Shown piece by piece: positions 1 to 11,000 of a DNA stretch of 64,000 nucleotides. Source of the DNA: JADJDM01 sp044352985 (GTDB taxonomy: Bacteria > Bacteroidota > Bacteroidia > B-17B0 > Aurantibacillaceae); assembly GCA_044352985.1 (NCBI GenBank), contig JBILCU010000004.1, positions 1 to 64,000 of the forward strand, in the 5' to 3' direction. Positions within the stretch are counted from its first letter, which is position 1, and each line of letters opens with the position of its first letter. Below the pieces are notes generated by a model. The model did not search any database. It had not been told where the DNA came from and worked only from the letters and a program-made list of their open reading frames with translations. Both the position numbers and the translations under genes were made by a program.

Positions 1-322
1 ATTTTTCAATTTTTCAAATGCAGCATCGGTATGTTGATGCAAATAATTTTGAGCCAATTGTACGTATCTAAAGAACTCAGCGCTATTCGCTGTATGACCT
101 GAAATTTTACGCACAAAATAATCAGGCTTTCTCTCCGAAATAAGTTTGACAAGCGATTAAATGAGCTTCAAGCTCACATCTATCGGGAGCAATATTTGAA
201 AGAGCATTTATTTGATTTTGAATTTTATCATTCCAAAGGGGTTTAATATAGCCCGATTGAAAAGACATCCATTTTAACTTGGCATGGTATAAATCAAATG
301 AAATGTTTTCTAATTCATTCAT
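1..322 (-). pseudogene. Frameshifted small gene downstream of an orphan RHS tip (possible immunity gene)
   Basis: From ATG at 322, preceded by a GTAGGAT ribosome-binding-like sequence, about 66 residues are open to a TGA at 122-124 (ending YFGEKA). One base shift at about 126 restores a second open stretch that reads PDYFVRKISGHTANSAEFF and then LAQNYLHQHTDAAFEKLKN to the window edge, so the gene looks like one helical protein of about 110 residues broken by a single extra G. I recognise no family. Its position after an RHS toxin tip and lipoprotein on the same strand suggests an immunity or accessory gene, which is inference. Its last 54 bases recur at 1935-1988. A sequencing error instead of a real frameshift is possible. 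Confidence 0.5.
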
Positions 323-344
323 AATTAAATATCCTACAAAATCA

Positions 345-974
345 TCACTCTTGAGTATTAGTGGTGGTTCCGCCACACGATTTTAAAAGAAAAGAATGAA
401 TTTGATTAATTTCCAGTGTATCCATACTAATGAAATCAGGATGACGAAGAATTCCCAATGAATCAATCAACTTGTTTTCTAAGAATTTCTGAAAAAAGTT
501 TTTATCTGAATATTTAGAAAACCCAAAGCATACACTCTTATCAGCTAAACTTGGATAAGATGTATGGCATGAAATACAGTTTGACATATACAACTCAGAG
601 CCTAATCTGTTTTTGTACAATGGAAATACATTATAAAAAACATTGTAGTCTTTAATCTCAAGATTCTTCCAATTTGTTCCATTCTCTGAAAAATCAAGCC
701 TAAAAGCAACACTTTCATTTGAATAATACTCTTGAGCCTGTTTTACTAATCCTTTTGACTCAAAATTAAACTTTAAATAAGTTTTTATTGTGATCTTATT
801 CGAATTAATCAAAGTGTCGGTCATAATAATATTACATTCCGAGTTCTGTTCCTCCTTGTTCTCATTTTTATTACAAGAAACACAAAAGAAGATCAAACAA
901 AATAATATTAAATTATTTAGATGTGTCAGAATTCTGCTTTGTGAAAGTTTTACTTTCTGATTTAGAGTCTCCAT
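345..974 (-). CDS. Lipoprotein with c-type cytochrome motif
   Basis: An envelope lipoprotein: a hydrophobic stretch (NNLILFCLIFFCVSC) ends in a lipobox cysteine, followed by a charged NKNENKEE linker. Near the C-terminus NCISCHTSYPSLAD contains a CxxCH haem-attachment motif, and the final helix (DTLEINQIHSFLL) resembles the terminal helix of single-haem cytochrome c domains. I chose the ATG at 974 because upstream Met codons lie deep inside the preceding RHS tip gene; even this start overlaps that gene's 3' end by about 60 bases, so a later non-ATG start is possible. The middle 100 residues match nothing I know. Lying just after a toxin tip, it could be its lipoprotein immunity factor, but the haem motif instead suggests electron transfer. 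Confidence 0.55.
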   Translation of the reverse strand: METLNQKVKLSQSRILTHLNNLILFCLIFFCVSCNKNENKEEQNSECNIIMTDTLINSNKITIKTYLKFNFESKGLVKQAQEYYSNESVAFRLDFSENGTNWKNLEIKDYNVFYNVFPLYKNRLGSELYMSNCISCHTSYPSLADKSVCFGFSKYSDKNFFQKFLENKLIDSLGILRHPDFISMDTLEINQIHSFLLKSCGGTTTNTQE

Positions 975-1842
975 TTTCTTGATTTGAATTTCTAATTGTT
1001 GTTGTTGATCCATCTTTCTTTGCCCAACTTGCAAATCTAAAGAAAGCAATTTGTTTTTGCCAATTTTCTAATTTTTTTCCTCGTGATGCACCCATTACAT
1101 TCTGTGCATCATTTTTGACTAAAACACCCTTTTTATATTCGTACTCATCATCTAAACCTAAATTATGACCTAACTCATGAGAAACTAATTTTGCGACCTT
1201 CGGTGCATTCCCTCCTTCAGTTTCTGCATTGATTACATTACCGCCAAGTTTAGCTAAGCCAGCAACCTTCTGATCAGAATTGTCATGAACATTATCAACA
1301 AGAGTAATTACATGATCATTTTTCTTTATATCCTCTTCACTTTTTCCAACTCTTAAATTAATATTAAAATCCACTTCAAACTTTTCACCGCCAGGTCCAG
1401 TGAATTTTTCCGAATACTGTTTTCTAACTTCGCTTTCAATTTGACTTCTAACATATTCCATATCACCAGCATTAGAAAAATCTTTGCTTTTGTTTATGAT
1501 CACAGCTCCTACTGTAACATGTATAACCGTAGTTCCGTCTTTTGTTTTAGTGATAGAATAACCAATATCTCTACCATCTTCATCGATTAATGCAATTGGA
1601 TTATTGTCAACGAAATTATAAGGAGACAGACCCGGATATTTTGCCATCAAAGGATCAAGACTCATCCATCTTCCAAGTCTTGGATCATATTGTCTTGCGC
1701 CGAAATCGTAACTATTTCCAGAGCCTACGATCTCGTCATCTTTCTCTTGTCCATTCATCCCGTATCTATAGCTGCTTCCATTGATATAGTTACGCCCTGG
1801 CATCGTGCTCCCGAAAGGATAGTTGATATTATTGTTTAACAA
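913..1842 (-). CDS. Orphan RHS core fragment with C-terminal metzincin-like toxin domain
   Basis: The first ~90 residues are the end of an RHS repeat-associated core: YRYGMNGQEKDDE, YDFGARQYDPRLGRW and PYNFVDNNPIALIDEDGRD. The remaining ~215 residues form a separate tip domain with SHELGHNLGLDDEYEY, an HExxHxxGxxD zinc-site pattern with the first His at about residue 222, and a later NVMGAS that could be the Met-turn. In polymorphic toxins the core end is the junction after which toxin domains are swapped. There is no ATG at the left end: the frame opens with TTG directly after a stop, and the thousands of residues of the RHS barrel are missing. This is a displaced tip, possibly silent, able to act only after recombination with a full RHS gene. 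Confidence 0.8.
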   Translation of the reverse strand: MLNNNINYPFGSTMPGRNYINGSSYRYGMNGQEKDDEIVGSGNSYDFGARQYDPRLGRWMSLDPLMAKYPGLSPYNFVDNNPIALIDEDGRDIGYSITKTKDGTTVIHVTVGAVIINKSKDFSNAGDMEYVRSQIESEVRKQYSEKFTGPGGEKFEVDFNINLRVGKSEEDIKKNDHVITLVDNVHDNSDQKVAGLAKLGGNVINAETEGGNAPKVAKLVSHELGHNLGLDDEYEYKKGVLVKNDAQNVMGASRGKKLENWQKQIAFFRFASWAKKDGSTTTIRNSNQENGDSKSESKTFTKQNSDTSK

Positions 1843-1934
1843 TTACTTGTAACAGTTTAATGAAAAAATTATGATGCAAAAACACTATTTTTTTTAAATA
1901 AAAAAGCTTATTTAATAAGTTAAATTTAATTTAT

Positions 1935-1988
1935 ATTTTTCAATTTTTCAAATGCAGCATCGGTATGTTGATGCAAATAATTTTGAGC
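1935..1988 (-). repeat. Second copy of the 3' end of the small gene at 1-322
   Basis: These 54 bases are identical to positions 1-54 and encode, on the minus strand, the C-terminus AQNYLHQHTDAAFEKLKN, continuing here to IN and a stop at 1926. The 5' part of the gene is absent: upstream sequence is a palindromic intergenic repeat. The two copies therefore bracket the orphan RHS tip cassette as direct repeats of a gene's end, as left by recombination or tandem duplication of a toxin/immunity module. Confidence 0.85.
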
Positions 1989-2019
1989 AAATAAAATATA
2001 ATCTAAATGTACCTGCCCG

Positions 2020-2119
2020 TTAGCTCGGAAATACTTTTCGTTCATTAGCAGTTTAATAAAATAATTTACCTGTATGCAAAATATAATCCCGTTAGCGCGG
2101 AAATGATTTCCGTGCATTA
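2020..2119 (+). repeat. Two REP-like palindromic repeats
   Basis: Two copies (2020-2048 and 2092-2119) of TTAGCGCGGAAATG-N-TTTCCGTGCATTAG, whose centre GGAAAT/ATTTCC is an inverted repeat. Each is followed by an AT-rich tail of the form AATAAAATAATTTACCTGTA. Related copies are at 12572-12600, 12665-12693, 14332-14350 and 21213-21241, all between genes of the RHS/T9SS region. Confidence 0.8.
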
Positions 2120-2157
2120 TCAAACAAGTAAAATAATTTACTGGTAACTAAAATATA

Positions 2158-2593
2158 ATCCAAATCTATCAAGATGAGTTATGAACTGATCTCTATTAAA
2201 TTCTCATCTCAATCACTATTGTATATAAATCTAAGTACCAAATCTATTGAACCTCTGCTTTAAGATGAGTATTGAAATTATGTCTATTTAAACACTCATC
2301 TCAATTGCTAAAGTATTAATTTAAGTCCCAAATCTATCGCTCCTCTCATTCAAGATGAGAATTGAACTGATGTTATTATACACTCATCTCAATCTACAGT
2401 AAACAGAATTAAGTCCCAAATCTATCGCTCCTCTCATTCAAGATGAGAATTGAACTGATGTTATCATACACTCATCTCAATCTACAGTAAACAGAATTAA
2501 GTCCCAAATCTATCGCTCCTCTCATTCAAGATGAGAATTGAACTGATGTTATCATACACTCATCTCAATCTACAGTAAACAGAATTAAGTCCC
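2158..2593 (+). repeat. 88-bp tandem repeats with internal inverted repeat
   Basis: Three nearly perfect 88-bp units start at 2323, 2411 and 2499, with a fourth beginning at 2587 that then diverges; two older degenerate units lie before them from about 2158. Each unit contains AAGATGAG and, about 30 bases on, CTCATCTC, so each can form a hairpin. The units share the phrase CCAAATCTATCGCTCCTCT with the composite promoter repeats. No open frame is conserved across units. The near-identity of the three central units points to recent slippage or unequal exchange. Confidence 0.9.
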
Positions 2594-2752
2594 AAATCTA
2601 TCGCTCCTCTCCCTCGGAGAGGAGTAAGGAGGTGAGGCCATTCCCACTACTCATTACTTAGAAAATCTCACCAAAAACTAAGTACTACTACTTAGCAAAT
2701 AATTCAGTAGTACTACGTATTGCAAAACGCATAGAAGCAAGTTAGTTTTGTC
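2594..2752 (+). repeat. Composite promoter-bearing repeat, copy 1
   Basis: A block of about 160 bp repeated with few changes at 12732-12891 and 14478-14637. It begins with CTCCTCTCC-CTC-GGAGAGGAG (a perfect 9-bp inverted repeat), continues with GTAAGGAGGTGAGG and several short ACTTAG / TAGTACTAC phrases, and ends with a Bacteroidota-type promoter. All three copies have the same orientation and end 60-210 bp upstream of a gene start. Confidence 0.9.
2720..2750 (+). promoter_or_regulatory. Promoter in repeat copy 1, for the RHS operon
   Basis: TTG at 2720-2722, a 20-base spacer and TAGTTTTG at 2743-2750 match the TTG-N17-23-TAnnTTTG promoter known for Bacteroidota. The start codon of the first gene follows at 2818. 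Confidence 0.7.
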
Positions 2753-2817
2753 ACTGTTCAAGAAATAAAGAATTAATTCAAAAATAAAATCAATTAAAAA
2801 TCTTAAACAAAACAAGC

Positions 2818-4632
2818 ATGCCTTTAAAATCTACAAATCGTATTTCTGTATTAGTGTTAATTTGTTTTATCAACCTATACATTAAAGCACAAACATCAAT
2901 TGTTAATCAACCTTTTTCTTCTACTATTCCTTCCGGTTGGTCTGCAGATGCTTCTTCTTGGACTCTAAATACCAATTATGCAACAAATGATCATACCCCT
3001 AATGATTACTGCGCATCAATTGCCAGTGGCAAACCATCAAAATATATTTATATACCTGTAACAATGCTTGCTGGTGCTAAATATGACCTCTCATTCTGGA
3101 CTAAACGTATTGGCGGTATATCAGTATATATAAACGAAACGGCAGATCAAGTTACACCCTTATATACTTATACAGTAACACAAACACTTGATAATAATTG
3201 GAAACAAACTACCTGTACCTCATACATTGCATTAGCTAGCGGTCAATTTTATTTTCAGATAGCCTACACGGGTAGCACTTATGGCAGTGGCACAGCATAT
3301 TTAGACGATGTACAGTTAATTGAAACATCTTCGGGTAATCAAAATTCATGGAGTATCACAGGAAGCAGCGGAACAAATATGGTAAGTAATTTTATTGGTA
3401 CAACCGACGCCCAAGGTTTAGTATTTAAAACAAATAATATTGAACGTGCGCAGTTTGACTTAAGTGGTAATTTTGTATTAAACACAGGAGGCATTTTTAA
3501 AAATGATTTAAAACTTGAAAAAGGTTTCACGTTTGATGGAGTTAATGGTATTAGGCAAAGTATTAATGCAAATACCGGATTAAGTATTTTTAAATTTGGC
3601 GGCCCAATTAGCACAAATCCGGTATTGCCATGCGATTTCCCAAGTCAGGATCCTTTGTTTTGGTTTGGTGGTCGCATTCAACTTTTTGATCAAGCAAGTA
3701 ATACTTCCTTAACCATGGGTAGCGACAATTATCAAAGTAGTATTGAGTCTTCTGGTAACAATGGTTTACTTGTTAATTACTATTGTGGCAAAAATACATA
3801 TTTTAATACAAACAGTAGTTTAAGCAATGGTGGTGGTACTGTTTTTATGGGCACAAAAGTAAGTATGGCAAAAAATGTTGGTATTGGTAACAATACACCA
3901 AATCAAAACATAGATGCAAATACTGCATTAAACATTTTTGCAAACGAAAATAACATGACTGCACTAAAACTTAATGTTTGGAACGGAACAGCAAATGCTA
4001 TTGATCTAATCAATCCAGGCAATAATTTCTCAGCCTTTACATTAAGTCAAAATGGTAAAATTCAAATTAAAGCTGCAAATGCTGAAGCATTTGAGATTTA
4101 TAATCCTTCAAATAATACTTTGAGTTTTCAAGTAAATGGAAACGGAAATACAAAAATAAATACTGATAACTCTAATAAAGCAGTAAGCATTACAAACCAA
4201 AATGGAGTTAATAGTGTGAATATATTTGGAAGTGGTAATATTGAGATATTTCCTCAAAATCCTTCAAGTCAACCTAATGTTATTGACATTAAAGATGCGT
4301 CTACTCCTACACCTATTAGTCACTTTAGAGTAAAAGCTAATGGTTATGTATACGCTAGAGAGGTAGAAATAAAAACTGGTACTTTTCCAGATTACGTTTT
4401 TTCAAAAGAATATAAACTTTTAAGCATTTTAGAAGTTGAAAAATTCATTCAAAAAAACAATCATCTACCAGGTTTTGAAAAGGGGGAAAACTACATAGAA
4501 AATGGTTTAAAAACATCTGAAATGTTTGTAAAGCAACAGGAAAAGATAGAAGAAGAAATGCTTTATATAATTGAGTTAAAAAAAGAGATCGAGCAGTTAA
4601 AGAAGCAAATTACCGAATTAAAAAACAAATAA
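2818..4632 (+). CDS. Secreted tail-fibre-like protein with N-terminal jelly-roll domain
   Basis: A 604-residue exported protein. A signal peptide (about 1-24, ending YIKAQ) is followed by a carbohydrate-binding-like beta-sandwich to about residue 175 (YDLSFWTKR ... GTAYLDDVQLIE). A long Asn/Gly-rich middle carries phrases such as KNVGIGNNTPNQ seen in phage-tail-fibre-like proteins of Bacteroidota. The end (PDYVFSKEYKLLSILEVEKF, NNHLPGFEKG, SEMFVKQQEKIEEE, then a Lys/Glu coiled coil to 604) is the C-terminal module usual in these proteins, resembling chaperone-type tail-fibre ends. It is first in an operon with the T9SS protein and the RHS giant, so it may help surface display or adhesion; that is inference. 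Confidence 0.7.
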   Translation: MPLKSTNRISVLVLICFINLYIKAQTSIVNQPFSSTIPSGWSADASSWTLNTNYATNDHTPNDYCASIASGKPSKYIYIPVTMLAGAKYDLSFWTKRIGGISVYINETADQVTPLYTYTVTQTLDNNWKQTTCTSYIALASGQFYFQIAYTGSTYGSGTAYLDDVQLIETSSGNQNSWSITGSSGTNMVSNFIGTTDAQGLVFKTNNIERAQFDLSGNFVLNTGGIFKNDLKLEKGFTFDGVNGIRQSINANTGLSIFKFGGPISTNPVLPCDFPSQDPLFWFGGRIQLFDQASNTSLTMGSDNYQSSIESSGNNGLLVNYYCGKNTYFNTNSSLSNGGGTVFMGTKVSMAKNVGIGNNTPNQNIDANTALNIFANENNMTALKLNVWNGTANAIDLINPGNNFSAFTLSQNGKIQIKAANAEAFEIYNPSNNTLSFQVNGNGNTKINTDNSNKAVSITNQNGVNSVNIFGSGNIEIFPQNPSSQPNVIDIKDASTPTPISHFRVKANGYVYAREVEIKTGTFPDYVFSKEYKLLSILEVEKFIQKNNHLPGFEKGENYIENGLKTSEMFVKQQEKIEEEMLYIIELKKEIEQLKKQITELKNK

Positions 4633-4633
4633 C

Positions 4634-5062
4634 ATGAAAACTTTAATTCTATTTTTAATACTGTTTTATACCTCACAATTGTGTTTGAGTCAAACAAGCT
4701 TCAAATATGATTATGATAATTCAGGCAATTTAATTCAGCGTTCCATACAGGTTTTCCCTAATCCAACAGCTAGGTTTTCTAAAAAGGAAAATGTATCAGA
4801 GTTAAAAGATTCAATACCTGATTTGAATGTATATCCTAATCCAGCATTTAATGATTTGAATATTGAAGGGTCTTTACCTTTAGAAAGTAAAGACGCTGAA
4901 ATAGTTTTACTAAATTCTCAGGGACAAATTTTAAAGAAAATTAAATACGATGGGAACTCAACAAAAATAGATGTTTCATCACTTCAAGCAGGAATGTACT
5001 ATTTGAATATTGCATATTCCAAGAAGGAAAGAAGAGGTTATAAAGTAATAATTACTAAATAA
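4634..5062 (+). CDS. Small T9SS-sorted protein with a single YD-like repeat
   Basis: 142 residues starting 1 bp after the upstream stop. A signal peptide (to about SQLCLSQ) is followed by FKYDYDNSGNLIQRSIQ, one RHS/YD-type repeat unit, then by a standard T9SS type A sorting domain: LNVYPNPAFNDLNIEG, VLLNSQGQILKK, VSSLQAGMYYLNI, ending YKVIITK. It is little more than a secretion tag with one YD unit. Its place directly before the RHS gene suggests that it partners the RHS protein or is a leftover of an RHS/T9SS fusion. The family assignment of the sorting domain is secure; the role is not. Confidence 0.75.
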   Translation: MKTLILFLILFYTSQLCLSQTSFKYDYDNSGNLIQRSIQVFPNPTARFSKKENVSELKDSIPDLNVYPNPAFNDLNIEGSLPLESKDAEIVLLNSQGQILKKIKYDGNSTKIDVSSLQAGMYYLNIAYSKKERRGYKVIITK

Positions 5063-5069
5063 TAGTATT

Positions 5070-8000
5070 ATGAAGAAATTGTATTTCGTATTAAGTTTAA
5101 CTTTTTTAATATTAATCATTGTGCGTGGCCAAAATCCACAGAATATTAATATTTCTAATCAACCTAATTATTCAAGCAATACTTATGTTAGGGCTTCGAA
5201 TAGCATAAAACTTCAAGCGGGATTTAAATACTCTGCAGCTTCTGGGCAACCTCTACTCAATTTAAGTATTGGAACCTACCCTTCTTTTGTTAGTAGCTTT
5301 TATAATCAAGGTTATTACAATGGTCCTTCTGGTGCAGTTGGATGTGAAAATGAGGAGCCTAGAACAAACAAAATATTTGGAGAGACTCCTGGCACCTTTA
5401 GTGTTGGAACAACAGGAGCAGCTACATATTCTATCCCAATTTACACTTCTCCAGGAACAGCTGGCATGCAACCCAATATTTCTATTACTTATAATAGTCA
5501 AGGTGGTTATGGATTATTAGGTAAAGGCACTGATTTAAATGGATTATCTTCAATTTCGAGAACAGTAAAAACAATTTTTCAAGATGGAGTTGCAAAAGGA
5601 ATTGAGTTAAATAATTCTGATGTCTATGCTCTAAATGGGAATCGCCTATATACTCTAACTGGAAGCTATGGTGCAGACGGCTCAACATATTACACAGAGA
5701 ATGAGACTTTCTCAACTATTATTGCACATGGTCAACAAGGACAAGGGCCGCAATGGATTGAAGTAAAAGACAAAGACGGAAACACACTGGAATTTGGGAA
5801 TAACTCCAACTCCAGATTAACTGGAATCGGAGATATAACTGTATTGAGTTGGCAGTTAAATAGAATTACAGATGAGTTTGGAAATTATATGACTTACACA
5901 TATAAGATTTTATCTGGTGAAAGAGTAATTGATAAAATTGAATATACTGGAAATATAAATGCTGGTCTAACTCCATACAATAGTGTAGTATTTGACTATG
6001 TGGATATTGGTGAAAAAAATACTTATTATTTTGGCGGCTCAGAATTTAAGAATACAAAATTATTGAAGAGCATAACAGTTTTTGCTGAAGGCAGTCAAGT
6101 AAAAAAATACATATTCGATTATTCTTGGGAAAAAGTTACTTGTCTTAATCGTGTAATTGAAGTTGATGCAAATGGAAACGAATTGTATCCAACCCAATTC
6201 TGTTGGGGCGATATTAATATGTATAATCCCCTTTCTGTTAGAGAGGAAATGAAGATTTTCTCAAATGCAAGTGATTATACAGGATTGAAGTCCGCTATTC
6301 CTGCTGATTTGAATGGAGACGGATTTTCTGACTTTGTTTGTGTATATCCAAACTCATCAAAGTACAAGGTAATGAAAAACTCTATTATAGAAAATGTGGG
6401 GGCAAATGCAAACTATGTAGATTTTACATCCATCTATGATAATGCAGCTTTTAGCGGCAAGGGTACTTTTCTAGGAGCAAGTGTTACTGATGAAAATTTA
6501 GATAACAAACAAGAAATATATAGCTTCGTATGTAATCAGTCAACAAATTACACTCTTCAAAAAATCTCCACAAATGCTTCGGGAAATATAACCGTTCAAG
6601 ATATTGGTAATTTTACTGATTTAGCTGGGGGCTATGATGAACGATTAGACCAATATTACTACGGTATTAGTGACTTTACTGGGGATGGCATAGATGACCA
6701 ACTAAGGATTGACCCAGGATATTTAAATCTCACCAGTTCTCAGGGTAATGCTAATTATGGTATCGGAGGAAGTCCTGCGATTGGAAAACCTTTTGAATTT
6801 AATGGAGATGAACAACCCGAAATTGTTGTATTACATCATGCAAATAATCAAGATGATGATGGATGGGGAACTATTTTGCAAAGTAATGGAAAAGTTGAAG
6901 TAGAGGTTCTTCGTTATGATAATAGCATTCAAAATTTTAATCAATTAGATATTACTTCGATAGAATTTGGAATAATTCCAGACTATTTAGCAGGTTCTCC
7001 ATTTTTAATGAAACACATTGCATTTGGCGATTTTAATGGTGATGGAAAACAAGACTTAGAATATTTAAATTATGCTAAAAATCAATTGTTTATAAGGTAT
7101 AATTCAGGAATGACGAATACTATTTTCACCTATTATTCAGCTTTTTCTGACCCTAAGCCTATCAATAATTTTCCTCAACTACCTACAACTAATCCAATTT
7201 ATGACCCAGTTACAGGTGCCTTATATTCTAATGACCCAATTTATTATAGTTTAACCGCACAAGATTTAAATAATGACGGAAAGTGTGATATTGTAATAAC
7301 AGGAGACCAGCAGAATACTTTGCTGCCAATAAATAATTATTTTAGTTTTTTATCAATAGGGGATAATTTTATCCCAGCTGGCACAGCTCAAGGTAGCTGG
7401 AATATTTACAACAAGGACGGGAGATGGGTTGCAGACTATAATAATAAGGCTGATTTTAATGGCGATGGAAAACAAGACATTGTATCAATTAATTCTCCTA
7501 ATGATGACTATATTGCAATTTCTGAAGCGTCGAGTAGTAGCGTGGCAGTTTCAAGTATTCGGTCAGCTTTATATAAAGAATATATAATTAAATACATGAA
7601 TATTGGGACTGAAGTCCTTTGGAGAACTGGAAATACAAGAGACCAAATTTTCACGAAAAACTCTAGTATAACTTATTCGTTACCGCTTGTAAATTATAAA
7701 CCTTCCATTTCATGTGTTTACGCAACCATCACCAATGATGGAAAATCTGCTGAGATGAGAACTACAATGAGGTATAGATATTACGATGCAATATTTCACA
7801 AAAACGGAAGAGGTTTTTTAGGTTTTGAAAAAATGTCGAGTATTGTTGAGCCTGTTGACCCCTTTGCATCTACTGGAAATCCACAAAATATTGCTCAAAC
7901 CAGTGTTTTTACTTTTGAAACGACTAAGTTTGTTCCGTTGCTTTCTGAAACTAAAACGGAACTTTTAGCCTATGCCTATGACGCGATTACACATACAAGC

Positions 8001-11000
8001 GATTACATTAATTTAGGTACGAGTTTTAGTAAATCTGTATTTACTTATTCAATCACCCCAATAAATACTAAAAGTTATATTGTATCATTAAGCAGAAAGG
8101 TTGAGAAAAATTATAATGAATCAACTCAAGTATCAACAGATTTTACTTATGATTACGCTGCACATGGCAATCTTAAATCAACAAATAGTATTTATGGTTG
8201 GAATGGACTCGGCCAAGTTAAAAGCGAAGCATCAGTATTTAATTATTTACTGAACAACGGAAAATATAAATTACAGAATACTACTGTTTCTGCAACACAA
8301 ACAGGGCAAGCCACATACTCAAGAACAACAGAATTTAGTTATGATGCAATTGTTCATTTAACAGGAATTATTAATGACCCAACTTTTGGCGATCAATCTT
8401 TAATCACATCTTTTAGTGATTTTGACCTATTTGGGCACCCAAAGCAAAAATCAATCTCATCAGGTGATATGGGTACAAGAGTGACTCATTCAACTTACGA
8501 TTCTAAAGGGCGATTTGTCATTAAGAGTAGTAATGCAATTGGAGATTTTGTTGAATATATATATGATGCTAAATTCGGAAATATTCTTCAACACAAAGAC
8601 ATTAGTGGATTGACAAATATGTTTGAATATGATGGATTAGGTCGAAAAATTAAAATCATCACCCCTGATGGAATAGAAACTTCTATCTATTACGAATGGG
8701 ATAATTTGCAAAATTACCCATACACAAATGCTCAATTAGGAATGTATTCTGTAAAAAAAGTAACTAATGGTTTGTCTTATCAAAAAGAGTATTTTGGAGG
8801 GGCGGGTTCTTTGTTGCAAACAGAAACGCAAGGATTAAATGGAGAATTAATCGTTACAAATTATAAATATAACTCTCAGATAACTGGTGTGAATTCGCCT
8901 GCGCTGATAAATTTGCCTAATTCAATACTCCTTGAAAAAAGCGAACCCCATTTTTCAAATCAGCAAAATTATCTTGTTACTACCTATAGTTATTTACCTT
9001 CAAGTGGGATGTATAGAGCTTCATCAGAAACTATTTTACAGAGAAATGGCAGTACTTATACGAATCAAAATCTCGTAAAACAATATACATACAATGTAAA
9101 AAGTACAGATGTTACTTATGTAAAAGGGTTTACTCAGATAAAAGACAATAATAATAGAATTATTAAAAAGGAAACCAATGTCGCAGGACAAAGTGATAAA
9201 ATAATTAATCAAAAACTACCAGAAAATACTACACAAACATCAGTATATCAGTTCAATAGTAATGGTAAACCAAGTTCGATAACTCTTACTAATAATCTAA
9301 CCCCTCAGAGTATTGTTACAACTTTTGTATATAATAATTTGGGGCAACAAACCCAAATTTCAGACCCAAGTGCTGGAAATAAAACGTTTTCATATAATAC
9401 AATTGGAGAGCTATTAACTCAAAGCGATCCAGTCAGCAATGTTGCGTTTACATACGATGAATTAGGGAGAGTTGAAACTAAAACAGGCAATTCAAGTGGA
9501 ACAACAATTTATCAATATGTAACCGACCCAAATGGAAGAGGGCAAGTAGAAAAAATTATTAGCCCTAGCAATATAACTGAGTTTAAATACAACTCATTAC
9601 ATCAAGTTACTGAAATCAAAGAGACTATTGGCTCTCAAGTTTTAAAGACCAATTATGTTTTTGATTATATGGGTAGGGTTAAGGAAAATATATATCCTGG
9701 TGGATTTAAAACAAAAAACACTTATAATTCTTATGGTTATTTAACTCAAATAAAAACTGAGGATAATACTGTTTTATGGCAACTAAACGAGCAGGATGCA
9801 GTTGGGCAAATTAAAAATTATGAATATGGTAACGGAATTGTTACACAGGTTTCTTACACTAATTTACATCATTTAAATGAAATTATTTTTGGTAGCTTAC
9901 ATAAACAAAAATATGATTTTAACAGTCAAACAGGAAATTTGAGAAGTCGAGAATTTACGAATTTTGTAAGTAATAATAAACTATTTGAAGAGTTTACTTA
10001 TGATAATATTAATAGGTTGGAAAAAATAGAACAAAAGGATGCAACTACCCAAAGTTCTATTCAAACAAATAATTTAGACTTTGATATTCATGGGAATATT
10101 ACGCATAAGGACGATGCAGGAGATTATTTGTATAATATGCCTAGTCATCCATATTCACTTACAAATTTAACCAATGCGACAAATAATGTGAGCATTAATA
10201 CAATTACTTCCACCTATAATGATTTGAAAAAAGTTCATCAATTATTAGAGGCAATTTCAAACAAACAAATTAATTTCACTTATGGTAATGATGAAGAACG
10301 AATTAAAGTTGATTATTCTATAAGCGGACAACTACAATATTCAAGGTATTATGCTCAGAATTATGATAAACAAATTACACCAACATCAATTAAAGAATGG
10401 AATTATATTTTTGCGCCTAGTGGTTTAGTAGCTATTTATTATATAAACAATGGTGTTGGACAGATGTTGTATTCATTTACAGATCATTTAGGTAGCCCTG
10501 TAATGATTACAGATGTTAATCAAAATGTTGTTGAAGAATATAGTTTTGATGCTTGGGGGAGAAGAAGGAATCCAACTGATTGGTCTTATAGCGGTGTAAC
10601 TTTGCCACAATACTTGAACAGAGGATATACATTTCATGAGCATATAGATGAATTTGGCTTAATAAACATGAACGGAAGAATATATGACCCTGTCTTAGGT
10701 CGATTTATACAGCCTGATAATTACATTCAAGACCCAAATAATCTTCAAAATTTTAATAGGTATGCTTATGCGCTTAATAATCCAACTGTTTTAATTGACC
10801 CAAGTGGTAATTTTGCAGTTTTCGCCGTGGCTGTTATTGCGTTTGTTGCCGTTGGAACACTAGCACATCTAGCAGGTGCGCCTTCTTCTCAAACATTTGC
10901 ACTTGCGTCAACCGCAGCATTGTTAGTCGCAACATCAGGGCTAAACGGCTTGATAACAGCAAGTGGCATTCCATTTGCTAATACTATTGCACTAATGGCG

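Noticed and set aside
1..121. C-terminal fragment of a tyrosine recombinase (KISGHTANSAEFFRY looks like a GH-box)
   Set aside because: The catalytic Arg-His-Arg-His-Tyr context is missing: no upstream R or H box, and no Tyr at the right distance. The sequence joins naturally to the small frameshifted gene instead.
1926..2123. 65-codon minus-strand frame
   Set aside because: Its N-terminal half translates palindromic repeats and only its end is the duplicated gene tail, so it is a chance fusion.
2158..2593. CRISPR array
   Set aside because: The 88-bp units are identical throughout, with no variable spacers, and no cas gene is present.
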